64,000 nt of DNA, from NCBI GenBank assembly GCA_963921195.1, contig OY992539.1:158285307-158349306 (forward strand), written 5' to 3'. Below, in pieces: positions 54,678 through 64,000 of this stretch. Both the position numbers and the translations under genes were made by a program. The DNA comes from Pegoplata infirma (lineage: Eukaryota > Arthropoda > Insecta > Diptera > Anthomyiidae). Within the stretch, counting starts at the first letter, position 1, and each line of letters starts with the position of its first letter. The notes below the pieces were generated by a model that saw only the letters and a program-made list of their open reading frames with translations, had not been told where the DNA came from and ran no database searches.

Positions 54678-57600
54678 ATGTCGCAATATAATTTAAGAAG
54701 TGGTGCAGCCGCACAAAGCTTCCCTCCTCCGCCGAATGCTGATTTTCCGGGCTCTAATGATGACTCTGAGCAAGATCTAAATACCACCATGCTTGCTGCA
54801 GACAGAACAACACCACCTTCTTCTGAAAATGACCAATTATGCGCCATTATGGCTGGTCTGAATGATCTTACCAGAGCTGTTGCCGAAAGTCGTCGTGAAA
54901 TTGACTTCCTAAGAGGCCAAATACAACGACAACATGAACAAACGACACCTTTAAACCAGGTACAACAACGTGGTCAACAACGACCACTCGAAATGCCGTC
55001 TAGTATTGCTTCGCAATCTGGACAAAATATGACACAGCCTCAACTTCCGTCTGGTATTGATTCTCAATCTGGACAAAATATGCCACAGCCGCAACTGTCG
55101 TCTGGTATTGATTCTCAATCTGGACAAAATATGCCACATCCGCAACTGCCGTCTGGGAGTAATTCTCAATCCGGACAAATTATGCCACAAGCACAACTGC
55201 CGCCTTGTCAATCTGGACAAAATGTGTCACACACACCGCCGAGACCTAATGGTCAATATGAAGAATTCTTCCCACAATTGCAACAGCCGTTTGCATCTGA
55301 TAGTCAATCAAGACAACACATGCCAATGGAAACATATTTAAATAGTTTTCCATCCCATAATCAAGTTAAAATTTACGATTTGCCAATGTTTTCCGGAAAG
55401 CCTGAAGAATGGCCGCTATTTTTGGCAAACTTTAAAGATAGCACTGCGGAGTTCAACTACAGTCATCGCCACAATTTAATGCGTCTCCAAAAGTGTCTTA
55501 CTGGTGCGGCAAAGGAAGCCGTAGCCTCAATGCTTATATATCCAAAATATGTGCCAAATGTCTTAGAGGAATTAGAATTTCGTTTTGGTAGAGCAGATCT
55601 TTTAGTACGCTCTCAATTGCAGATGATTCAACAATTTCCTCCCGTAACTTCTAAGAAGTTAGATCAAATCATTGTTTTCTCAACAAAGGTAAGAAACGTA
55701 GTAGCATTTCTAAACTCCGCCAATTGCTCGCATCATCTGCTAAATTCCACACTGCTGGAAGAACTCGTATCTAAATTGCCCCTTGAAAAGCAATACGAGT
55801 GGGCAAAGGAGTCTATTCCTATCAAGCCGTATCCAACAGTGGCTGATTTTTCAAATTGGCTTGGCGAATTAGCTAAGGTTGTGAGTGTGATGTCAATTAA
55901 CATGTCTCAAAGTAGCCAAACACGTCCTCTGATGCTTATTGAAGAGCGAAATCCAAAACAAGCCACCAAATGTTGTATATGCCACGGTCAACATACTATT
56001 TATAAATGTAAAACTTTTACCGAAGAACTGCCTGTAAATATTCGTTGGGAAAAGGTAAAAGAATTCAAGCTGTGCTTTTGCTGTTTAAGAAAGGGCCATG
56101 GTTCAGCTAATTGTCGTTCCAAAAAGTCATGTGGAATCAACAACTGTAAGCGCCCTCATCATCAGATTTTGCACGAGAATAAACCTGTTCAAGCTCCTTT
56201 GGTAGAAGCGGCCCAGCCGCTTCTTAATCTACATCATCTAAAGGCAAGTAAATTGTTTAAAATAATACCACTTAAGATATTTGGTCCTGCTGGTTATTTC
56301 AGGGTATATGCCATATTTGACGAAGGGTCTTCAATATCCTTGTTGGATGAGAACATTGCCAATCAACTAGGTCTAAAAGGGCAGCAATCTACGCTTAATC
56401 TTCAATGGTATGGGGATAACGTGGTAACGGAAAAATCTTTCAAAGTGAATTGTGAAATTCAAGGTGTTGGAGAGCAAAGGACTCGTTTTGCTCTAAAGAA
56501 TTTGTACACCGTTAAATATTTAAATTTGCCTGTTCAGTCCTTTAGAAAGGAAGACTATCCGCATTTGAAAGATCTACCGATTGATGATTATCATAATGCT
56601 TCCCCCATTCTTTTGCTTGGTTTGGACAATATTCACTTAGCAATTCCGTCTGCCATTAAAGAAGCCGGTAACACATCTCCAGTTGCTTTTCAAACAAAAC
56701 TGGGATGGGTTGCATATGGTCCTACAGATGTTTCATCTTCTGAAAATCCAACTGTGCTGCATTTGAATGAAAAGCATTCCACCCAAGAGATCCATAATAT
56801 GATATCAGAATACTTTGCCACCGAGAATTTGGGGTCCAATGATAAAACCGAACTTCTTCTGTCTGATGAAGACCAAATTGGTCGTGATATAATGCAAAAA
56901 ACTATCAAACGTGTTGGTGATCGATTCGAAATTGGACTTCTTTGGAAAAAGTATCCACCAGTATTACCTCAAAGCTATGAGATGGCCAAAAAGCGTTTAT
57001 TTACCATTGAAAGAAGGATGCAACATGATCCAAACTTTGCTGCTCGATACGCCGTAGAAATAAATAAGTACCTACAAAAAGGTTATGCCCGCATTTTATC
57101 TACGGATGAAGCTAATAGCACAAAGTATCCCGTATGGTACCTGCCACACTTTGGAGTTGTCAACCCACACAAGCCTGAAAAGCTTCGGGTAGTATTCGAC
57201 ACAGCAGCTCAAACTTCTAATACGTCACTGAATACATCTCTCGTAAAAGGACCTGAACAAGCTAAGCCACTACTTGACATTTTGCTAAAGTTTCGTCAAG
57301 GAACCATTGCAGTTGCTGCCGATATTAGAGAGATGTTTTCGCAGGTTAAAATTCGTGTTGAAGATCAACAAGCCCAAAGATTTCTCTGGCGTGATGGTGA
57401 TGTTAACAAGCCCATCCAACATTATGCCATGACTTCAATGACGTTTGGAGCTATCTGTTCGCCTTGCTGCGCAGAGTACGTTAAAAATCAGAATGCCAAA
57501 GAATTTGATGATGTGTTTCCGGAAGCTGCCGATGCTATTATTAACAAACATTATGTTGACGATTTTGTGTGTAGCTTTGATAACGAACAATATGCTGTGC

Positions 57601-57986
57601 GTTTATGCAAAGAGGTCGTGCAAATTCACTTAAAAGCTGGGTTTGAGTTACGGGGGTTTGTTTCAAATAGCCAAAGTTTAGAAGTTGCCATGAATCCCAC
57701 TGCTGTTACTGATGCCTCAAATTCGGTTTGTATGGAAAAACAAGCTACAACAGATAAAATTCTGGGTATGTTTTGGAATAAACATGATGATATTTTTGAG
57801 TTTAAGACCAAGTTTCTATGTCTTAACCCTGATGGTTTAAATGGTGCACGTGTTCCAACCAAAAGGGAAATGCTAAAGATTGCGATGGCAGTTTTCGATC
57901 CATTTGGTTTAATTGGTGATTTCTTGCTTTATTCAAAGATACTGACTGGTACAACATTGTTGGAAAGAAGAAATCGGTTGGGATGA
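54678..57986 (+). pseudogene. BEL/Pao gag-pol, first part: gag, protease, reverse transcriptase
   Basis: Frame from ATG 54678 ('MSQYNLRSG'), 1102 codons. N-terminus proline/glutamine rich with a 51-bp tandem repeat (55011-55240, 'SQSGQNMPQPQLPSGID'). Gag core 'YDLPMFSGKPEEWPLFL' at about residues 235-330. Zinc knuckles 'CCICHGQHTIYKC' from about 432 and 'CFCCLRKGHGSANC'. Retropepsin-like site 'FDEGSSISLLDE' near 547. RT 'LRVVFDTAAQTSN', 'VAADIREMFSQV' (Asp), 'YVDD' at about 959-962. The frame ends at a stop 57984 because of a 1-nt shift near 57958; coding similarity continues in the +1 frame. Gag builds the particle, protease cleaves it and RT copies the RNA. Confidence 0.92.
55011..55240 (+). 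repeat. 51-bp coding minisatellite in gag
   Basis: Four to five copies at 55011, 55062, 55113, 55164 and a shortened fifth near 55207. The period is a multiple of 3, so the gag frame stays open. Each unit encodes a 17-residue Ser/Gln/Pro-rich block. Confidence 0.92.
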
Positions 57987-58455
57987 CCAAATACCAGAAT
58001 CTTTGCATAACAAATTTAAAGCCTGGTGGAAAGAATTCAAAGAAGTTAAAAATTTCAAAATACCAAGATGTCTTTCTCCAAATTTACTTTATGCCTCAAA
58101 TGTACAGCTTCATGTCTTTGTTGATGCCAGCCAAGATGTATTTGCTGCTGTTTGCTATTTGAGAATCGTCCATGACACTGGCATTGACGTTGCATTCGTG
58201 ATTGGTAAAATTCGATGTGCACCAAAGAAATTGATGAGTATTCCCCGATTGGAATTGCAAGCTGCCGTGTTGGGAATACGAATTGCTAAAGCTGTAAGTA
58301 AGATAGAAGAATTTCATATATTTTCAGTCCACTATTGGTCAGATTCCCAAACTGTTATACGTTGGATTTATTCCACGGAACGCCGCTTTAAAGCCTTCGT
58401 AAGTCACAGAGTGGCTGAAATTCTTGGTAACTCTTCACCGCATCAGTGGAAATAG
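57987..58455 (+). pseudogene. BEL/Pao gag-pol, second part: RNase H
   Basis: Continues after the frameshift ('IPESLHNKFKAWW'), then the RNase H domain: 'VFVDASQDVFAAV' (Asp), 'IPRLELQAAVLG' (Glu), 'YWSDSQTVIRWI' (Asp). It ends at an in-frame TAG at 58453-58455, and coding similarity carries on in the same frame right after it ('VPTNLNSADAGTR'). In relatives a tryptophan is usual at this place, so the stop looks like TGG to TAG (inference). Confidence 0.88.
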
Positions 58456-59820
58456 GTGCCAACCAATCTCAACTCCGCCGATGCTGGTACTCGTCCCAGT
58501 TATCCACCAAAATTTGCCCATAATGGGTTATGGATAACAGGGCCCGCATTTTTGAAAAAAGAAGAATCTTGCTGGCCCCAAGTTGAAGTCGAAAGCTCTA
58601 ATGTTCTACAAGAAGAAATAAAGCCACGTCTACTTGTTATAAATACTTTTAAAAACGTTATTGAGTTTCATCGATTTTCTTCCTACATCAAACTTCGAAG
58701 AACTATTGCGTGGGTTCTGCGTTTTCTGAAACGATGCCATACACCTGAGAATTTAAACGCAGAAGAACTAAAATTCGCTGATATCGTTATATGCCGTTTG
58801 GTTCAGCGTGAATGTTTCTTCAATGAAATTAATTGCCTTAAGAATTCCCAGATTATTTCTAAATCCAGTTCTCTGTATTCTTTGGTGCCATATCTGGATG
58901 AAGATGGTCTTTTACGAGTAAATGGGCGGTTAGATGAAGCCACGTATTTACCCATAGATGTCAGAAGACCTATTAGTTTACCACAAAATCATAATGTATC
59001 CGAACTCATAATGCAGTTTTACCACAACAAAAACTACCATCAAAATATGGCAATAACAATCAACGAGGTACGTCAAAAGTATTGGATTCCTCGAATCAAG
59101 TCTGTTTATAGATCCGTGGTGAAAAAATGCCTTGTTTGTAAATATGATAGTGCCAAGCCAAAGCAGCCTCTAATGGGTCAATTGCCATCAGATCGAGTTA
59201 CGCCATTCGTAAGACCTTTTACCTATACAGGAGTTGATCTATTTGGTCCCTTTAACGTTGCTATTGGTCGTCGTCGAGAGAAAAGATGGGCAGTTATATT
59301 TACATGTTTAACTGTTAGAGCAGCACACATAGAATTGGCACATGATCTCTCTGCAGATGCCTTCATTTTGTGCTTGCGAAACTTCATAAATCGTCGTGGA
59401 ACTCCTGTAAGGATTCGAAGTGACAATGGCACTAATTTTATTGCGGCCCAAAAACTGCTGAAGAAGGAATACAGACTTCTCAATACGGATGAAATAATAA
59501 ATGAAGCAACCAAAAACAATATTGAATGGGTCTTCAACTGTCCTTCTAACCCCAGCTCTGGGGGTTGTTGGGAAAGACTTATACGAATCGTTAAACGCTT
59601 GTTATTGAAGACTCTAAAGGAAGCCACACCTCGCCCTGAAACTTTGCAAAGTGTTCTTATTGAGGCCGAAAACATAATTAATAGCCGACCGTTAACAGAA
59701 ATTTCCATTTCTTCTGAAGACGATGAACCCATTACGCCTAACCACTTTTTATTGGGTTGTCTTTCTGCCACTCAGACACCAGCAACTTCTGAAGATAATG
59801 TTTGTCTAAGAAAACAATGA
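58456..59820 (+). pseudogene. BEL/Pao gag-pol, third part: integrase
   Basis: About 454 codons in the same frame as the RNase H part. HHCC zinc motif 'YHNKNYHQN' ... 'CLVCKYDSAKP' at 59020-59160. DDE integrase core: 'YTGVDLFGPF' (Asp), 'RSDNGTNFI' (Asp), 'SSGGCWERLIRIVK' (Glu). Stops at in-frame TGA 59818-59820, after which similarity continues in frame. Integrase would insert the cDNA and make the 5-bp duplication seen. Catalytic residues are all present. Confidence 0.9.
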
Positions 59821-60213
59821 AGAATAGCTCAAAACTTGAAGGATCGTTTATGGAAAAGGTGGGTTATTGAATTTCTTCCACAGCTAATGCAAAGGTCAAA
59901 GTGGAGAGATAGCGTCAGTCCAATTCAGATCGATGATATCGTAATAATTTTGGATTCAACAATACCAAGAAACCAATGGCACAAGGGTCGAGTTATAAAA
60001 ACATATCCGTCAAAAGATGGTCAAGTACGCTTTGCAGATGTAAAAACGCTTAACGGAGTTACACGTCGTCCAGCTTCAAAGTTAGCAGTTTTAAATTTAT
60101 CAAGTGATTCACTTGATTCCCCCCCTCGTGAACCATATCCGGTTCACGAGGGGGGGAATGTTAGGGTAAATCCACTTTATCATTTCCAAACCCCATTTCA
60201 AAAACGAAAATGA
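59821..60213 (+). pseudogene. BEL/Pao gag-pol, C-terminal domain (DUF5641-like)
   Basis: Same frame as the integrase: 'LWKRWVIEFLPQLMQR', 'IDDIVIILDSTIPRNQWHKG', 'VRFADVKTLNGVTRRPASKL'. This is the beta-rich C-terminal region that follows integrase in BEL/Pao and resembles the DUF5641 type as I recall it. The frame runs over the polypurine tract and ends at TGA 60211, inside the 3' LTR. Confidence 0.82.
60119..60156 (+). other. Perfect hairpin containing the polypurine tract
   Basis: CCCCCCCTCGTGAACC (60119-60134) and GGTTCACGAGGGGGGG (60141-60156) form a 16-bp perfect stem with loop ATATCC. The right arm is the polypurine tract, ending 2 bp before the 3' LTR at 60159, so the primer for plus-strand DNA synthesis lies in a stable hairpin within the pol coding region. 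Confidence 0.9.
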
Positions 60214-60314
60214 AACATCAACATAATTTGTATTTTACTTTATTGTCAGAAAACTATTTTATTCATTTTGTACAAATATTTTTCCATTTGCTTTTTTAAA
60301 TAAAATACACAACA
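60159..60314 (+). repeat. 3' LTR, BEL/Pao element
   Basis: 156 bp, one base different from the 5' LTR. Preceded by GGGGGGGAA. Confidence 0.95.
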
Positions 60315-60559
60315 GTAATAGTCTTGAGCTTTTTTAGTTTGGCTACATTGGCAAAAATCCTTCAGCACTTTTCCACATACATAAACCCGAAAAAGGAATA
60401 TTTTTCAAAAAAAATTTTAAAATCCTTAGTAAATACAATTCAGAAAAACGACTACCATATTTGGATAGACCATAAAAAAAGCTTTAATTTGATATCGCGC
60501 AATAGTCTTGAACTTTTTTAGTTTGGTTACATTGTCCAAAATCCTTCAGCAAATGTTTT
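60315..60559 (-). repeat. S2 satellite, right arm, outermost units
   Basis: About 1.3 units between the BEL insertion and the end segment. It continues the unit cut at 54401 ('gtaatagtcttgagc'). Confidence 0.92.
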
Positions 60560-60825
60560 ATACAACGTTGAACAATTTTTCTTAAATCCAATTTCATAAA
60601 TTTGGACAAATGTTCGCCATATTTAAATTCAAAATTTAAAACCATTATTTTACCTTTTAGAATTATCGCCAACAGGTTTTATTTGAAATAAAAGCAATTC
60701 TTTAATTGAATTTCAAAATTGAATTTATCTTCCTCTGTTACATCATATTGAATTTAACTTTTGAATTTAACTTCCCGTTGTTACGTAAAATTGAATTTAA
60801 CTTTTGAATTTAACTTCATGGACTT
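60560..60825 (-). repeat. Right end segment of the Foldback-like element
   Basis: Reverse complement of 43680-43975, ending 'taacttcatggactt'. Outside it the sequence changes at once to Helitron-like DNA. Confidence 0.85.
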
Positions 60826-61055
60826 GTTTCTCAACTATATGCCATATACGATGCGTATCTATAAGCCATAGTTTTTTTCTGCCTGTTCCGTAATCACTCT
60901 TAAACGACTACACCGATTTTAACAAAACTTTATCCACAGATAGTACTAACCGAGGGGGAACTTAAGTCTGTATCAACGGGCGATCGGACAAGGGGGTGTA
61001 AACTGCCCCGCCTTTTGCCGTGTACTGAAAGTTTTTTCTACCTGTTCCGTTATAA
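60826..61055 (+). mobile_element. Helitron-like fragment
   Basis: 'tatgccatatacgatgcgta' through 'aaactgccccgccttttgc' and 'ctacctgttccgttataac' is collinear with 33127-33350 with few changes. Neither the 3' hairpin nor a 5' end is present. It ends where 'cagcgttgccaga' begins. Confidence 0.75.
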
Positions 61056-61656
61056 CCAGCGTTGCCAGAATTTGAAAACAAAAAAAGCTAGATTTTTTCT
61101 AAAAACCCGCTAAAAAAAGCTAAAAAATTTGAAAAAAAGCTAAAAAATAAAGCTAAATTTTTTTAATTGATTTAAATTTGCTTTTTCTTAGCAAAATGGG
61201 GATCTGTTATTCCTTCTATAGCATATTTAGGACTAAAATTAGGCTTATTAATAAACAAAATATTGAAATATAACAAATCTTTATAAATTTGAAAAAAAAA
61301 AAAATATGTTTCCGAAAATTTTGAATGCTGGTACATATCAATAAATATTAAAAATAATACAATCACGAAAATCTTTAACGTTAACAAATTTAAAGTGCAA
61401 AATTTCAAAACGTTGTGTATAAATTTTCAAATAAATCAAAAAAAAATTTTTAAATACAATTTAGATTTTTTTTTTGATTTTTTCAATTGCATTTCAGAAT
61501 TTCTTTAATACATTCGAAGATTTCTAAATATTTAGAAAAACAGTTTGTAAATATGTATGTACATCAAAACTATTTCCAACAATTTTTCAGGAAATATAAA
61601 CAATATTAAAAAAAAAATACAAATACATTGCAGAAATCTTCATTTATATTTTAAAA
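61056..61656. other. AT-rich spacer, possible hAT left end
   Basis: 'CAGCGTTGCCAGAATTTG' at 61058 looks like a hAT terminus and is followed by five 'aaaaaagcta' motifs, but no matching right end was found. The minus-strand frame at 61172-61408 is unsupported. Confidence 0.35.
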
Positions 61657-61670
61657 ATTTTCAATTTTAT

Positions 61671-63525
61671 ATATATTCGATTAGAGTTTTATTCTAGTTC
61701 GAGGCCCAAAAATATTTCTATTTATGATATTGTCATAATAGAGTATTTTTAATTTATTGCTTTAAAAAAGTTACTATCTCATAGTATGTCTGTACTGATC
61801 AGTTTCATCCCCACTAAAGGAATCTTCAGCAGACTTTAGAGAATCATCGTTGGTCAATCAAACATCAAACCAGACATAATATTTGATATATTTCCCAAGT
61901 TATATGAGAAGTACTATTATGAAGGTCCGAAATCTGTTTTCCAACAAAAATAACTCTTTTAAAGCAAAAATTGTATATATTAAATCACCGTCGGTAACTA
62001 TTAATATATGTGTTGCTGTTATTTTACAATAACAACAGTGCCTAACCAAACAATAGTGTTGGTAGGATAAGTCGTACTAAACTTTGTGTTAAATGTTGTT
62101 TTTTATTTTTAGTACCAAAAGGTACATAAAAATAAAATGTATTTATTCGGCCTTTATATATGTATATATATTCGATTAGAGTTTTATTCTAGTTCGAGGC
62201 CCAAAAATATTTCTATTTATGATATTGTCATAATAGAGTATTTTTAATTTATTGCTTTAAAAAAGTTACTATCTCATAGTATGTCTGTACTGATCAGTTT
62301 CATCCCCACTAAAGGAATCTTCAGCAGACTTTAGAGAATCATCGTTGGTCAATCAAACATCAAACCAGACATAATATTTGATATATTTCCCAAGTTATAT
62401 GAGAAGTACTATCATCGGCGTATACAGGGGGGGGGGGCCCAACAACAACAACAAAAAAATATTTTTTTTATATGTATTGGAAAACACGAATCTCACGAAA
62501 AAAACAACAAAATTTTTTTTGTTGTTGTTGTTGGGCCCTGAAAAAACAGTCCTGCATACGCCGTTGAGTACTATTATGAAGGTCCGAAATCTGTTTTCCA
62601 ACAAAAATAACTCTTTTAAAGCAAAAATTGTATATATTAAATCACCGTCGGTAACTATTAATATATGTGTTGCTGTTATTTTACAATAACAACAGTGCCT
62701 AACCAAACAATAGTGTTGGTAGGATAAGTCGTACTAAACTTTGTGTTAAATGTTGTTTTTTATTTTTAGTACCAAAAGGTGATTCTCTAAAGTCTGCTGA
62801 AGATTCCTTTAGTGGGGATGAAACTGATCAGTACAGACATACTATGAGATAGTAACTTTTTTAAAGCAATAAATTAAAAATACTCTATTATGACAATATC
62901 ATAAATAGAAATATTTTTGGGCCTCGAACTAGAATAAAACTCTAATCGAATATATATACATATATAAAGGCCGAATAAATACATTTTATTTTTATGTACC
63001 TTTTGGTACTAAAAATAAAAAACAACATTTAACACAAAGTTTAGTACGACTTATCCTACCAACACTATTGTTTGGTTAGGCACTGTTGTTATTGTAAAAT
63101 AACAGCAACACATATATTAATAGTTACCGACGGTGATTTAATATATACAATTTTTGCTTTAAAAGAGTTATTTTTGTTGGAAAACAGATTTCGGACCTTC
63201 ATAATAGTACTTCTCATATAACTTGGGAAATATATCAAATATTATGTCTGGTTTGATGTTTGATTGACCAACGATGATTCTCTAAAGTCTGCTGAAGATT
63301 CCTTTAGTGGGGATGAAACTGATCAGTACAGACATACTATGAGATAGTAACTTTTTTAAAGCAATAAATTAAAAATACTCTATTATGACAATATCATAAA
63401 TAGAAATATTTTTGGGCCTCGAACTAGAATAAAACTCTAATCGAATATATATACATATATAAAGGCCGAATAAATACATTTTATTTTTATGTACCTTTTG
63501 GTACTAAAAATAAAAAACAACATTT
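61671..63525. repeat. 491-bp repeat in direct then inverted copies
   Basis: Forward unit 1 from 61671, forward unit 2 from about 62162 to 62780, then inverted copies from 62781 to 63525 (period 491 also there: 'gattctctaaagtctgctga' at 62781 and 63272). The whole block is bounded by ATTTTCAATTTTAT at 61657-61670 and 63526-63539. Units look nearly identical. Each has 'ttgctgttattttacaataa' and 'agtaccaaaaggtac' palindromes. Non-coding. Confidence 0.85.
62413..62566. mobile_element. hAT MITE, 154 bp, inside the 491-bp repeat
   Basis: Ends CATCGGCGTATACAGG and CCTGCATACGCCGTTG with AGTACTAT at 62405-62412 and 62567-62574. The neighbouring units at about 61910 and, inverted, at about 63205 show the empty site. 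The interior is a palindrome with GGGCCCAACAACAACAAC and complement. Confidence 0.9.
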
Positions 63526-63651
63526 ATTTTCAATTTTATTTCACAAAATACTAAATTTGTTTAAGAAACTTCTTCATACGTTTCAAAAATTTTATTTTTT
63601 TAAATTTATATTTAAGAAATTTCCATGTTCTGAAATATAATTTTGTTTTGA

Positions 63652-64000
63652 ACTAGTGCCCCCATTTCCCGGTTCTCGGTATTCCCGGGAATACCGGTAT
63701 TCCCGGTTCTGGTACCGGTTTCCCGGTTCTAGATATATTCCCGGGAATACCGGTATTCCCGGTTCTGATTCTGGTACCGGTTCTCGAAAACCAAAAAAAT
63801 ACTATACCATAAAAAATTTAAATTACACTAAAAATATTTAACTATTTTTTTCATAAATTCATAAAAAAAAAGGAAATTGTGTTTTTTTTATAAAAGCGAC
63901 GAAAAAATTTTAATTGTACAAAATTTTACAAAATAGACATACCGGTCCCGGGAATACCGGTTATACCGTCAGAACCGGATCCGGGAATACCGGTATTCCC
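63652..64000. mobile_element. Element with GGGAATACCGG palindromes, cut by window end
   Basis: Starts near 'ctagtgccccc' and carries clusters of 'cccgggaataccggtattcc' and 'ggtaccggttt' motifs at 63660-63790 and 63940-64000, separated by AT-rich DNA. The symmetrical clusters suggest subterminal regions of one inverted-repeat transposon whose right end lies outside. Confidence 0.55.

Larger units (their letters stand above)
54402..60314 (+). mobile_element. BEL/Pao LTR retrotransposon, young but disabled
   Basis: 156-bp LTRs with TG...CA ends at 54402-54557 and 60159-60314, 5-bp duplication GTAAT at 54397-54401 and 60315-60319, inside an S2 unit. The interior has one gag-pol frame in the BEL/Pao order gag, protease, RT, RNase H, integrase. 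The LTRs differ by one visible base (a/c in 'tttttcaatttgc'), so the insertion is recent. The frame is broken by one shift and two stops. No clear primer-binding site follows the 5' LTR ('tcagttttcatt'). Confidence 0.95.
43680..60825. mobile_element. Foldback-like element with satellite arms, two later insertions
   Basis: 43680-47085 and 50095-60825 are inverted copies. Outer ends AAGTCCATGAAG and CTTCATGGACTT begin ~290-bp near-identical end segments (the same 62-codon frame appears at 43833-44021 plus and 60484-60672 minus), followed inward by long 183-bp repeat arrays. Removing the hAT (52224-53412) and BEL (54402-60314) insertions leaves a right arm of about 3.6 kb against about 3.4 kb on the left, around a ~3-kb loop. 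Foldback elements of flies have this design. No transposase and no clear target duplication were found; the right flank is Helitron-like DNA. Confidence 0.7.

Noticed and set aside
57958..59820. Programmed frameshift and stop readthrough in the BEL element
   Set aside because: BEL/Pao elements normally use one continuous gag-pol frame, and no slippery site or consistent readthrough context is visible; mutation or sequencing error is simpler.
61058..61656. Complete hAT element starting CAGCGTTGCCAGA
   Set aside because: No matching inverted end or 8-bp duplication was found downstream.

Overview
The window reads as repeat-rich, AT-rich DNA from an insect, most likely a higher (brachyceran) fly. 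The evidence is the mix of families: mini-me/DINE-type elements with a (GTCY)n microsatellite, an RNase H-bearing LOA/I-type LINE, Jockey-type LINE pieces, BEL/Pao retrotransposons, Helitron ends and many small hAT, Tc1-like and Harbinger-like elements. I find no host protein gene and no convincing functional tRNA or rRNA gene. Every recognisable coding stretch belongs to a transposable element.

Layout. 1-6.7 kb: mini-me pieces, a BEL/Pao element on the minus strand that has lost most of pol (1163-4979), and a Jockey LINE fragment on the minus strand split by a hAT MITE. 6.9-16.3 kb: a ~190-bp satellite (S1) that runs forward and then flips at about 15.41 kb. It is broken by a 5'-truncated LOA-type LINE (7573-9044), a tRNA-like repeat element (9788-10666) and a five-level nest of DNA transposons (11062-15214). 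16.35-30.74 kb: one old Jockey/CR1-group LINE of roughly 4 kb, inflated to 14 kb by later insertions (236-bp hAT, 1183-bp Harbinger-like, 2800-bp composite hAT, a 5.2-kb intact LOA-type LINE, 765-bp Tc1-like MITE). Most sites keep a clean target duplication and the LINE frame resumes on the far side.

30.7-43.7 kb: more S1, a 579-bp tandem duplication carrying a tRNA-Ala-like sequence, a Helitron end, a hAT element, a 603-bp tandem duplication, a second locus of the tRNA-like repeat, a ~37-bp minisatellite and two mini-me copies. 43.7-60.8 kb: a Foldback-like structure. Two inverted arms of about 3.4-3.6 kb, each a ~290-bp end plus ~17 copies of a 183-bp repeat, enclose a 3-kb loop with two copies of a Harbinger-like MITE. 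The right arm was later hit by a hAT element and by a young BEL/Pao element (54402-60314; 156-bp LTRs, one visible LTR difference) whose frame has one shift and two stops. 60.8-64 kb: a Helitron remnant, a 491-bp repeat in forward and inverted orientation flanked by a 14-bp direct repeat, and the start of an element rich in GGGAATACC palindromes.

The LOA-type LINE at 22725-27927 is the only element that looks coding-competent: two overlapping intact frames with endonuclease, reverse transcriptase and RNase H. The non-autonomous elements have no matching transposase here and must have been mobilised from elsewhere. Repeat boundaries, target duplications and reading-frame continuity were read by eye; family names come from remembered motifs, not a search.
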